From Cryptomeria japonica (lineage: Eukaryota; Streptophyta; Pinopsida; Cupressales; Cupressaceae), in contig NC_081413.1 in the NCBI RefSeq assembly GCF_030272615.1, positions 602,270,709 through 602,334,708 of the forward strand: a stretch of DNA of 64,000 bases, read 5' to 3'. The position numbers and the translations under genes are program-made. This document shows positions 11,783 to 22,053 of this stretch, one piece after another. The notes beneath the pieces are model-generated. The model did no database searches. It was not told the DNA's origin and saw nothing but the letters and a program-made list of their open reading frames with translations. The stretch's first letter is position 1. Each line of letters opens with the position of its first letter.

Positions 11783-12542
11783 TGTTAGGAATAAGGTGTC
11801 TCAACCTTGGATAATTCCTATTCTTATTATTTGTTTTGTAAAATGTATTTCTTGCAAATAATGTAATTAAGTGTGAGTGTACATGTCTAGTTGGCATGTT
11901 GATGTGTCACTCCACTTGATGTGTCGGCATCTTGAATTGTGTGTAAGGAGATCATGGCTGAAACGGTTATGACGGATTCCTATGACACGTAAGACCTATT
12001 TCTAGGAGATTTCAATGACGGGTGAAGACATGCAAGACATGTGGCAACTGATAAAGCTGAGTACTGTACACTCTTCCTCAATCGTGGGTTCCTATTTTCT
12101 CGGAGAATGGTAAAACCCTAATACGGCTATCTTTGGAAGTTGCCCTAAAAAAAAGGATAGTGCATAAAGTGTTTTTTTTTTTGAAGGGTCACAGATTGGG
12201 ATACGAAAAGAGTGTATTGTTGGTATGATATCGTGCTACTGGATTTTGTCTTGAAGTATCGATTGTCTCCTGAAAGAACTTGCATTGCAAGTGTGTTGTA
12301 ACCTTTGTGTTGAAGATAATACATTGTGCAGGTTTTGGAGTGCTGGGGTTTTTTACCGAAAGGTTTTCCCCAGGGTAAATCATTGTGTCATTCTCTATTT
12401 TCTGTATGCATGGTATATGGCTGCAATATCTTTGTTAAAGTAGTTAATGAATCTGAAATTGTAAGGATTTAAAAGAATTTGCACAATACTTTCCTCTAGA
12501 GATTAGTGTAGGAAGCTGTTTCCGCACCTGTGTTTCCTTTCA
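11783..12542 (+). mobile_element. 760-bp solo-LTR-like insertion in ORF2 of element C
   Basis: It begins TGTTAGG, ends CCTTTCA (TG...CA) and is flanked by the 5-bp duplication TTACA (11778-11782 and 12543-12547). A GGGTTTTTTACCG...GGTTTTCCCC motif near 12345-12373 resembles LTR U5 ends and suggests plus orientation. Excising it rejoins ORF2: the flanking minus-strand frames then align with the uninterrupted E copy (VIVYLCN before, SLYNAL after). No internal coding, primer-binding site or polypurine tract is present, as expected for a solo LTR. Confidence 0.8.
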
Positions 12543-14583
12543 TTACACAAATAAACAATAACTTCCTGTAATACTTCCTCTTTCTCCTCATCATTAAACT
12601 CATCATAGTAATCTATTAAATCATGAAGTAATTTTCTCCTAACATTCTTTACTGTCCTTTGACAATGTGTCAATGGTTTATATGAGGAGATATCAATATT
12701 TACCAGTGCAGACATTGCCGGTTCATTCTTCTTCATCTTCTTTGTTTGTCTGGCCTTCTTTGGCTTTTCATCAGACTCGGTCTCTTCAGAGTCAGGCTCA
12801 TTTGTCTTCGTCTTCCTTTTTCTTTCAAAGACTTTTGCCGGTGTCACTTCCGGTTTCTTCTTTGTAGGTGACCGCTTGGTCACTCTTGGAGATGCAGTAG
12901 TAGCTGGTGCCGATGCTGCAGGCACTACTTTGGCTTTCTTGGCTACCAGTGCAATCCTCTCCAAGTAGGTTCCAGTCCTTTTAGCCTTTGGATCAAGAGG
13001 CGAGGCAATAAGGGTTGAGGCATACCCTTCCAGCATATCATACATAACTTCATAACCCATTGGCTCTACTTCCTCCATTCTTGGCTCAACAGCCTCCATT
13101 AAGCATTTGTCCACTTGAATGGTGAAACAGATGTCATCTTCATATTTCTTTACTATATCACCTGAGATCCTTATCCTTTGGCTCATCTTCCTTTTGAACT
13201 CATCAAAATATTTGTTCAATACATCAGGGTAACCAGTTTCGATAGCTTGTATGCTTTCCTTGATTTGTTTGGTTACCGGTTGGTCAAGAGACCATTGGAC
13301 ATCTCCTACTCCAGGAAAGTGTCCTTGGAAATAGAAGAACAACCCTATTAGCAGTTGCCCAAACTTAAACTTCAATGCATTGTTCTATTTAATTGCCTTT
13401 AGATTCAACAGGAGTTGCCTCTGCATACCAGTGCATAAGTCAAAAGATGCATCCTCTTTGATCATCTAGTAAGTGGCATTTACCACTACGGCTGATACAG
13501 AATTAATCCTGCTACTGAAAACATTCAGTATCCTATCACCATGCAGGCATATTTCACTAGATCATCCTTGATAGGATTAACCGTCATACCCTGTGAGTCA
13601 CTTGTTGAATTGGTGAGCTTGGTCATATCAGTTTTGCTTACCTTTCTTAGGGCTGGCACTTCCCCTATGTTGCAAAAATCAGTGACTGCATGAATTGTCT
13701 GAGGCATGATATCATGCGTCCTCTCCAGGTACATCTTGTCACAGTGGACTCTGCTCAAGATGATCCTGATGTGATCCTCCGTGAAGTCTTCTAGAAAATA
13801 TACTGCATTATGGAGTTTCTTCTTCTCTAGAATGCTAAACTCCGGTTTGATCCTTTTGTCCTTGCCGCAAAATAGTCCTAACTAGGTGTGAATAGCTAAA
13901 GACCCTAGGTCTTCTATTTTGCAATCAATATAATCAGAAATTCCATCTTCTACTATGACTCCAGCCAGAACTTGTGATAAAGCATTATATTTGGACTTCC
14001 TCTGAATAAAACTTCCTGACTCAATGGATGCACTAGAACTGGTATGAGATGCGGAAGCCATTGTTGAGTATTTTCAAGAACACAAATAATACCTTTACAA
14101 TGCGAATTTATGGCTTCCTGATTCTACTTCACTTCACTCTTCATCGATTCCCAAATCACCGCTTTGAGTTATCCACCACCGCTTGCAAACTAGATTTGAA
14201 TCTCCTTCAAGATTTATCAATTTCTTGAAATCTTAGCTCAAATCGCCTTTTCTTCGCTTCTGCACTTGAAAAATTTTCTTCGCTCACAAACAGATAGTGA
14301 GAAATGATTTGAAATGTGCTTTTATACATTTCTCTCACCTACCACAATTAATGCTCCTCTATTAGGGTGTAAACCCTAATTTGCCCTTTTTACCATTTCT
14401 GGTCTTCTACCAAGCGACAGGTATCACGTATCGGTTAAGGTCTTTTACCGGTGCAGCCGGGGGTTCATAATCATTTAGCCATTTTCTCCCCCTAAGCCTC
14501 TTTGGAGCTTAGTTTGCCGGTTCTGATATTTCCACACTAGGTGCAAAAACCGGTTCCTCTTCCAACATTGTTGGTTTCTTCCT

Positions 14584-15786
14584 CTAGGTTTTGTTCATGT
14601 CTGCTTGAACAATTTGAACATCAATTTCTCCTTCCTGAGTGACCAGTATATCATCAGATATACTCTTTCTGCTTTTGCAGAATCTTGCAATATGACCCAG
14701 TTTGTTGCAGTGATAGCAAACCAATCCAAGTGCTCTCCAAGGTCCATTGTTCATGTTACCATTCTTCCTTCTGCATGTTGCAGTAGTGTGACCATGACCA
14801 TGACAAATCCAACAGTTTGCTCTCCATTTGGTTGCCGCTTGATGGCCACTGCTTCTTGACTCATGATTGAAGACATCAAATCGGTTGTAGTTCCAGTTTA
14901 CAAAAGGTTCAGGACCAACTCCTTGGGTCCTCTAAGGATATCTTCCGGTGTTGTTCATCACAGACCTGCATTCAAATGCTCTATGCCCAAACTTGTTGCA
15001 TGCATAACAATGACCATTGAACTTATTGGATCTAGGTACATTGTTAATAAAGTAAGGAAAATTATTGTAGGCTTTGCTCCTACATACATTGGCAGTGTGT
15101 CCTTCTTTAAGACAGTTAAAGCAAACAGGTTTGAATTTTTGCTTACCTTTTCCTTTGAGTGTTGGTTGCTTCTTTGATGCTTCAACATTTGTTCCTGAGG
15201 ATTCTCCTTCCTCATGTCCAGAGAAACCAAGACCATTGGTATTCTTTGCTGGTCTAGATGACTCAAGCTTCTGCTCTGGCTTGACAGTACTTTTGCCAAA
15301 CTTAGCAAGTATTTCCTTTGACTCAGAGAGTTCTTTGGAAATAGCAATGTTTGTCTCCATTAGACTTGCATTTTCAGAGATGGCTATGTTCAGTTCATCT
15401 TGTACTCCTTCTTTCTCCATTCTGCTCTCATGAAGGCGAGCAGTCAGTACACTAATCTCTTGTTTCAGCTTGGAGATCTCATGATCTCTATCCTTTATCC
15501 GATCTTAAGCTTTCCTATAGTTCTCAAGCTCTTGACTAAACCAGATAGTCAATCCTTCTAACTCCTTTCTTAGATTGGAGTTTGAATCATTCAACTTATT
15601 CACTTCTGCAATCATGGCTTCCATGTCAGCTTCATCTTCAGAAATACTTTCAGATAGCTCCATCAGCTTCTCTACATGTTCTCTCCTTTTTGCTTGAGAT
15701 GCCTTGTATTTGACCATAAGATCATCATAGGCTTGCTCAGACTTAGTGAGCCTTTGAGTAAGTTCCCTCAAGGTGTATTCCCCCAT
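14584..15786 (-). pseudogene. Element C: ORF1, coiled-coil protein with four CCHC zinc knuckles
   Basis: The start is the ATG at 15786 (MGEYTLRELT), 37 bp after the primer-binding site. The N-terminal half is heptad-rich (LTKSEQAYDD, KLMELSES) and probably forms a coiled coil. The C-terminal half has four knuckles spaced C-x2-C-x4-H-x4-C: CFNC...C, CYAC...C, CWIC...C and CYHC...C, all intact. One TAA at 15505 and a frame change near 14935 interrupt it. Zinc knuckles are typical of retroviral and retrotransposon nucleocapsid, so it is probably a Gag-type RNA-binding protein that packages the element's RNA; copia Gag normally has one knuckle, so four is unusual. The same protein is in E and D. 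Confidence 0.75.
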
Positions 15787-15822
15787 ATCTCTTTCCAAGT
15801 GGTTAAACTTATAGAAAGGTAG

Positions 15823-15834
15823 GCTTTGATACCA
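15823..15834 (-). promoter_or_regulatory. Element C: primer-binding site
   Basis: On the minus strand it reads TGGTATCAAAGC, one base from the initiator-Met tRNA form TGGTATCAGAGC used by E and F, and lies two bases inside the 5' LTR. Confidence 0.8.
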
Positions 15835-15836
15835 AT

Positions 15837-17004
15837 TGATGAATACTAAGAGGGGGGATGAATTAGTATACCAAAAATCTCTATACTTAAACACTTAAAC
15901 AGTCTGAAGATAAACTAGTAAAACAATTTGACAGACAAATCGGTTATCACACATGCAAACAAAAATGCAAACAAAGCATTCACCCACAAAAGCAATACAA
16001 CCATAACACAAGATATTTGATGTGGAAACCCAACTAGGAAAAACCACGGTGAGATGGAACTCCCAAGTCACTACCTGTAGAATAGAAACCAGACCGGTTA
16101 AGGTCTTACAATGTTCTTCACCAGAATAGATCCTATTAGGAATCTCAATCTCTTTTAGGAGATAAGTCCGATTAAAGACTACCTTGTTAGAGGATTTTAG
16201 ATTCACAGAGGTGAACCACCTTGTTAGAGGATTTTACAAAGGCTTTGAGGCCTACCCAGTTAAGGGCTACAGACTTGTCAAAGATGTGAGTAATCAACAA
16301 GTGTTTGATCTATCTTATAGCACAGATTGCTTGATTAGATCTAGTATTGTTCACTGCTAATGCATTCCAGTATTACTTCAGTCTCCTCTATCTCCTTCTG
16401 TTTACACCTCAATCTTCTCAGATAAGATCGCTCTTACAACAACTCCACAATCACCTTAAACCCTAGCAACAACAACTTCACCAACAACTTATTCAACAAC
16501 ACTTCAAAAAACCCTAGACATGATGTCCTTTTAAAGGAATCTAATTTCATGTCGGTCCAATAGGATTTCATTACAATTTCCTAGGTTCAATGAATCTAGA
16601 CATACTCAGTAACATGACACAAAAAGCACCGTCAATGTGTCGGCACCGTCAAACAAACGGTGGATTGGTAACTCATCACAAAATACCGGTTGGTAACTCA
16701 TCACAGAGTATTACCGATTCATACAAAATACCGGTTGCCGGTTTGTCAAAACTAAAGACTGGTAAGAGTGTGCTATGCCACTTTTCTTCCTTGTACCGGT
16801 TGAGATCTACAAACCGCTTGGGATCGTCATGCCGCTTCAGACTGGGAAACACATTCTACAAAATCACTAGTCTAAAGACTAGAATACAACATACCGTTTG
16901 GAACAAATACCCGTTGAGCTAGAGCTCATACATATAAAGGGGTTCTCAGTACAAGTGTGTGTCCATCAATGACAATCACAACATAAACATCAAAAATGCC
17001 AACA
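15837..17004 (-). mobile_element. Element C: 5' LTR
   Basis: It pairs with 8507-9676 over its whole length, with scattered substitutions and small indels (for example in the G-run near 15852 and around 15912). Outer edge CCAACA at 16999-17004, followed by the target duplication GTGTC. Confidence 0.9.
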
Positions 17005-17045
17005 GTGTCAGAATCTAAAAAGAGAAAATAAAGGACGTACCTAAG

Positions 17046-17068
17046 GGTGAAAACCTCTTTGAGGCGCC
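17046..17068 (+). ncRNA. Bulged hairpin H-1b (candidate RNA element)
   Basis: Outer arms GGTG/CGCC, bulge AAAA, inner arms CCTC/GAGG, loop TTT. Every position pairs, with one G-T. Once element C is removed it lies 39 bases downstream of hairpin H-1a, just before the reverse transcriptase region. Confidence 0.55.
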
Positions 17069-17159
17069 TAAAGGTGAGATACTTGATGTACTGCCAAGTC
17101 ACTTCCAGTAGAGGTCTTCTATATAGATCGATCCAACTCAGCCAATGAACATTGGGAGT

Positions 17160-18110
17160 CAAGAGACACCACACATCATTCACTTAGCTTAATCACTATC
17201 AGCAGAAGAATTGAAAGATTTCACTAATCTCTTTTTAGAAAAGAAGATCAATTTTTCATGGACATACTCTAATATGCCAGGTCTGGATCCTGATCTTATC
17301 ATGCACCATCTTTCTATCACACCAGGAGTCAAATCAGTCAAGCAAAAACTCCGTAAAATGCACCCTCACGTGGCACTACTAGTCAAAGCTGAGCTAGAAA
17401 AATTGCTAAAAGTCGGATTTATCAGTCTATAGACTATGTGGAATGGATTTCAAACATAGTACCTATGTCAAAGGTAGACAAATCCATTAGGGTCTACACA
17501 GACTTCAAAGATCTCAACAAAGCTTGTCTGAAGGATCTTTCCATTAGCAAATATTGATATGATAGTCGATATGACTGTTGGGTATGAAATGTACTCACTA
17601 ATGGACGGATTCTCCGGCTATAATCAGATCAAAATAGCTCCTGGAGATCAAGAAAAGACAACTTTCACCTATGCATGGGGAACCTTTTGTTGGAATGTCA
17701 TGCCATTTGGGCTAAAAATGCAGGAGCAACTTTCCAAAGGGTGGTAACTACTATCTTTTATGACATGATGCATAAAAACATGGAGGACTATGTTGATGAC
17801 ACCTTACTCAATACTATGAAGAGATCCACCCATATTCAAGATCTAGGCCTCATACTAGACACAATGGAAAAATTCAAACTCTGGCTAAATCCAAAAAAGT
17901 GTACATATGGAGTAACATAAAGGAAATTACTTGGCTACATCATTTCAAAGAAAGGAATCGAGGTTGATCTTGAGAAGGTCCAAGCTATAATGGAAATTCT
18001 ACCTCCAAAGAACATCATTCAAATGAGAAGTCTACAGGGACATCTTCAATCAATCAGACACTTTATTTCTTAGCTAGTAGACAAAGCTTAACCTTTCACA
18101 AAAGTATTGA
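17160..18110 (+). pseudogene. Element H: reverse transcriptase
   Basis: It copies RNA to DNA for the element. Frames 17211-17432, 17559-17747 and 17675-17920 cover the MPGLDP start, the VKQKLRKM segment, the FKDLNKAC motif (17505), the DGFSGYNQI and MPFGL motifs and the active site YVDD at 17789-17800, which is intact. The order and the MPGLDP N-terminus are those of Tat-lineage Ty3/gypsy enzymes. Frameshifts near 17432, 17540 and 17740 and a TAA near 17920 break it. Confidence 0.85.
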
Positions 18111-18620
18111 GGAAAGGAGTAATATACAACTGGGATCTGGAATGTGAACAACACCTCCAACAAATCAAAGAATACTTATCTAATCCACCAATATTGATGC
18201 CACCTATTCAAGGCAAACCATTGGTTCTATACATATCAGCTACCGATTCATCACTAGGAGTACTTCTAGCACAACAGGATGAGAATAAAAAGGAGCAAGC
18301 TATATATTACATAAGTAGAACCTTGGTGTCTTATGAAATGAACTACACTATAATAGAAAAAGCATGCTTAGCATTAGTCTTTACATCACAAAAATTGAGA
18401 CACTATATGTTGGCACATTCAATCAAGCTAGTGGCTAAGATTGATCTACTCAAATATCTTTTGAGCAAAGCAACACTTACCGGAAGATTAGAAAAATGGG
18501 CCATGGTTCTTACAGAGTTTGATATTGAATTTGTTGATCACAAAGCCATCAAAGGACAGGTAATTGTAGACCAACTTGTTAAAGCTCTGCTTGAAGACAC
18601 TCAATTGTTGCATATAGAAT
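18107..18620 (+). pseudogene. Element H: first RNase H domain
   Basis: Open frame continuing from the reverse transcriptase connection. It shows LYISATDSSLGVLLAQQ, YYISRTL, YTIIEKACLALVF and the tether-like FDIEFVDHKAIKGQ that ends gypsy RNase H. It would degrade the RNA strand of the RNA/DNA hybrid. The frame is intact over 18107-18694, one of the better preserved parts of H. Confidence 0.8.
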
Positions 18621-18654
18621 TTACAGATGAATCTATCATGCATCTTACTGAACA

Positions 18655-18975
18655 ATCTTGGAAGATGTTCTTTGATGGGTCTTTCACTCAATAGGGTTCC
18701 GGTGCTGGAATACTATTTATTACTGCTCAAAAATATTCAATCCCGAAGGCTTACAAGATTTTTTTCCCTTGTACAAACAAAATTGTCGAGTATGAAGCTT
18801 TGGTAAACGGGATCAAGCTAGCTATCGAATGGAAGGTGGTTGAATTATACATCTATGGAGATTCTCAGCTAATCATCAATCAAATAAATGATACATATTA
18901 GACTCAAGATGAGAAACTAATGCCTTATAAGAGAATGGTTGATGATCTCAAGAAGTATTTTACTTTTGTGTCATT
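18655..18975 (+). pseudogene. Element H: second, archaeal-type RNase H (Tat-lineage mark)
   Basis: The segment WKMFFDGSFTQ-stop-GSGAGILF, then VEYEALVNGIKLAI and YGDSQLIINQI, gives the Asp-Glu-Asp catalytic set of the aRNH domain that Tat elements carry in addition to their own RNase H. The TAG at 18692 stands where Gln is expected (CAG to TAG), and another TAG at 18901 likewise. Confidence 0.8.
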
Positions 18976-20230
18976 TGAGCAGATTCCAAGATCAGCAAAC
19001 AGAGCAGTAGATGTTATGGCCACCTTGGCATCTATACCTGAGTTACAAGAAACTAATTTTTGCTTTGAATTCCTTGTGGAAGAGTTACATTACCCTGCCT
19101 ATGATTCTCCTGAGTCCCAGATAGTCTGTTCTATTATTGGACATGACTCATCCCGCTACAGCCACATTTACTCATATCTGTGTGACCAAATTATCCCTAA
19201 AAATCTCACCCGCAATGAGAAAATGAACCTAACTTGAAATGCTTCACGATATGTCATCATTGCTAATGATTTGTTTAGGTGAGGTTTGGATGGTACATTT
19301 CTTAGGTGTCTATAAACTAAAGAGTCTAAACATGCATTATCAGAAGTCCATGAAGGTATTTGTGGATCTCATTCGAATGGTCTAAATTTAGCTCAAAAAT
19401 TACTAATTAGGGTTGGCTACTACTAGCCAAACATGGAAAAAGAGGCTATCAAATTTGCTAAAACTTGTGAGAAGTGTCAGGTAAATGGGAACCTCATACA
19501 TGCTCTAGCAATCTCATTGGCCAAATATATCCTGCATCATCTAACGGACACAAGTTTATTATAACTGCCACTAAGTACTTCACTAAGTGGGTAGAAGCGG
19601 TTCCGCTCATCAAAGAAACCAGTAAACAAGTAGCTTTGTTCATCCTTAACTATATCAACTATAGATATGGTATACCTTCATCCATTGTGACTGACAATGG
19701 GGGGCAGTTCAAGAACAAAGATATAGATGAGCTCTGTGAAAAATTCAAAATCAAACAACACTGGTCATCCATATATTACCCTCAAGGTAATGGACAAGCT
19801 GAAGCATCTAACAAAAACATGTTGACTATCTTACACAGAACAGTAAATAAATTTGGAAGGGATTGGCATCTGCAGCTCAATCCTACATTATGGGCTTATA
19901 GAACAAGTATCAGAACACTTACTGGGGCTACACCTTTTTCTTTGGTGTATGGATCCAAATCAGTCTTACCTATTGAGGTGGAAATACCATCTTTAAGAGT
20001 TTCTTTGCAAGGTCTTGTTACTGATGAAGACTATATAATATCTAGATTGCAATAACTCAAGTTGCTGGATGAACGTCAGCAAGTGGCATTTGATCATCTC
20101 AAAGTGTATCAAAAGAGAATGTCTAGAGGATATAACAAGAAGGTTCGACAATGACAATTTCAGGCTGGTGATGTAGTTCTGTGAGAAAATCCTAAAAATC
20201 AACAGTTTCTAGATAACAAAGGGAAGTTTG
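18920..20230 (+). pseudogene. Element H: integrase
   Basis: It would insert the DNA copy into the host genome. The zinc-binding HHCC part is present (HEGICGSHS around 19347, CEKC around 19470). In the catalytic core the second Asp (VTDNGGQF) and the Glu (QGNGQAEA) are present, but the first Asp is replaced: the family's A-x-D-Y-F-T-K-W reads ATKYFTKW here (about 19566). The C-terminal region follows to GDVVL. Stops at 19236, 19279, 20053, 20152 and 20182 are each one change from Arg CGA or Gln CAA. The protein is inactive. Confidence 0.85.
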
Positions 20231-20420
20231 AACCCAACTGGTTGGGTCCCTAATCGTTATTGCATTCTTTGGCTTTGGTGCCTATCATCTCTCAACATCG
20301 GAAGGAGAACAGCTCCGTGAATCGATCAACACCATCCACTTGAAAAAAATCTTCACTTAGCATTCTCTGCTCCAGCAACCTGTACAATTGAAAATGTCTT
20401 GAAAAAATTCTAAAAATCTG

Positions 20421-20568
20421 AAAAGACCTGAAAAAAATAAATAAATAAATAAATAAATAAAAAAAAGAGAGAGAAAATGCCCTGGTGAAAACCTAGTAAA
20501 TAGGCACCTTGGTAAAAAAAAAAAAAAGAAATCTTTGCCAAGCAGGTGAAAACCTGGCAAACAGGTGC
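20421..20568 (+). ncRNA. Twin bulged hairpins H-2a and H-2b after an A-rich leader
   Basis: An A-rich run (20421-20478, with an ATAA repeat) is followed by two hairpins. H-2a, 20484-20508: outer GGTG/CACC, bulge AAAA, inner CCTA/TAGG, loop GTAAA. H-2b, 20544-20568: outer GGTG/TGCC, bulge AAAA, inner CCTG/CAGG, loop GCAAA. The inner stems differ between the two but both pair fully, a compensatory change. They lie just after the integrase frame. Confidence 0.6.
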
Positions 20569-20589
20569 CTCTTGTACTCAAGCGCTCCA

Positions 20590-22053
20590 TCTATCAACGC
20601 AACGTTGGCATTCCCGCTTTCATTAAATCTTCGCTTTCGCTTGTACATATCTTTCAGTCATTTTTTGTGACATCCTGGTTTGTTGGAACTCTCATGGCTT
20701 GAAACTGATCAATGTCCTAGTCTTAGGTAAATCAACTAAGCACATTACATATCCTAAGTAGTATCAACCAAGTCAACTTTACGTCAGTGAAACCTAGTCG
20801 TCCACTCTGACTCAGTCACCTGTATCCTGACTATTGAAGAGTTTTATCACTGAGTACACAAGCAAAACTGAACATTACTAAAAACAATCACTACACAGTA
20901 GAAGCTATGCGTGAAATTTTCTTTTGTGTGATGTCTTTTATATTGGTTTTTGATTATTATCCCTCTAAGTAACTAGAGGAAGTCTATCTTACCTAAGAGG
21001 AGCAATGATTGGGGGCATAATATTTTCTTTTTTTTCTACTTATAGGAATGATTCCGATGATCTGGAAACATCTAATCAGCTGGGTGTCTATGATAAGTGC
21101 CTTCACATCAAGGTGAAATCGCCACACATACCTTGACTCTGCTTATTTGTATGCTACAGGGAGGTTCACATCATTTCTTTGTTTGTTTTGAGGGAATTTT
21201 TTTATCATGCAAATCGGGTCCCTGCGAAATCTGTCCAAGGATATGAACGAAAAAAGGTCATTGTAGACAAGATAATTAATATTGCACATGAAAATAAAGG
21301 AACTCTAATCTGCCTATGTTATCGCTCAGTGATGAAACTTAAGCATTTCAAATCCAGTGACTAGGTTTAGGTTGCATTTCATTTTGCATCTCATTTTGCA
21401 TTTCATCTTGTATTTTATGAATTTAGAGTGATTTCGATGTGGTAATAATGATCTCTTTATATTTTGAATGAGAGTTGGAAGCATCACCATTTCTTGGCTA
21501 AGTGGTCTCTTTTTCATCATTTCTTCGATCGAGTACTTGTGTTTTGAGATGTTAGTTGTATATATAAGCATCTTATATAGATTCATACATTTCATTATTA
21601 TTCATTTACATTCATTTTATTGCATTGAAAAAAAAGAAAATTTGCATTACTCATTTACTTCATTTATCATCATTTATTTGCATATGAAAAGAAAAAATAG
21701 ACATTCATAATTACATCCATTTTGAATGAATTTGCATACATATAGAATAAAGTATATAGAAAGCACCTCATAATCGAATCAACACAAGTACAATGAAGTC
21801 AAATAAGATCTTGTATATATATCGTGTAAAGTCTCAGAGTACAAAAAATGATGTTGACTGACATATACAAACTCCCATAGGAGCAAGAATCGTAAGGGCT
21901 ACAAAAAATGGGTGTGTCTACAAAAAAGTCTTAGAGCTACAAAAACAATATCTAGCTCTTGGCCTCTCCCTCATCGCTAGGTGGTGGAGGAGGTAGAGCC
22001 TGCTGACCAAGATCCTGATGAGGTGCTCATGCTCCCTCTGATCATGCCATGTG
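20590..22053. other. Element H: noncoding stretch between integrase and antisense gene
   Basis: No supportable ORF. It holds an AT-rich part with three copies of a GCATTTCATTTTG-like 13-mer at 21371-21411, an A-run near 21627 and CTACAAAAAATG repeats near 21840, 21898 and 21937. The latter part probably contains the 3' untranslated end of the antisense gene. Confidence 0.4.

Larger units (their letters stand above)
10235..14061 (-). pseudogene. Element C: ORF2, large unrecognised retroelement protein
   Basis: The start is the ATG at 14061, giving MASASHTSSS. Removing the insertion at 11783-12542 leaves a frame of about 1,000 codons with several in-frame stops. From N to C it shows a conserved globular part (IDCKIEDLGSL, MYLERTH, MVIGY, KFGQLLIGLFFYF), a Lys/Arg-rich nuclear-localisation-like segment, a second helical part, a Glu/Lys/Arg-rich charged run of about 110 residues and a helical tail ending SKDL. 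The same protein is present in E (62202-58972) and D (56185-57679). There is no DDE, YVDD, DSGA or zinc-knuckle motif. I do not recognise the family. Its place between a Gag-like ORF and the polypurine tract suggests an accessory structural or nuclear role. Confidence 0.7.
8507..17004 (-). mobile_element. Element C: complete pol-less LTR retrotransposon with two ORFs
   Basis: Two similar LTRs (8507-9676 and 15837-17004) flank an interior containing a primer-binding site, a zinc-knuckle ORF1, a large ORF2 and polypurine boxes. The 5-bp target duplication GTGTC is intact at 8502-8506 and 17005-17009. No protease, integrase, reverse transcriptase or RNase H motif occurs anywhere in the interior, so the element is non-autonomous. 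It lies antisense inside element H and itself contains a 760-bp LTR-like insertion. It is the best-preserved member of the A/C/D/E family: all four zinc knuckles of ORF1 are intact. Confidence 0.9.
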
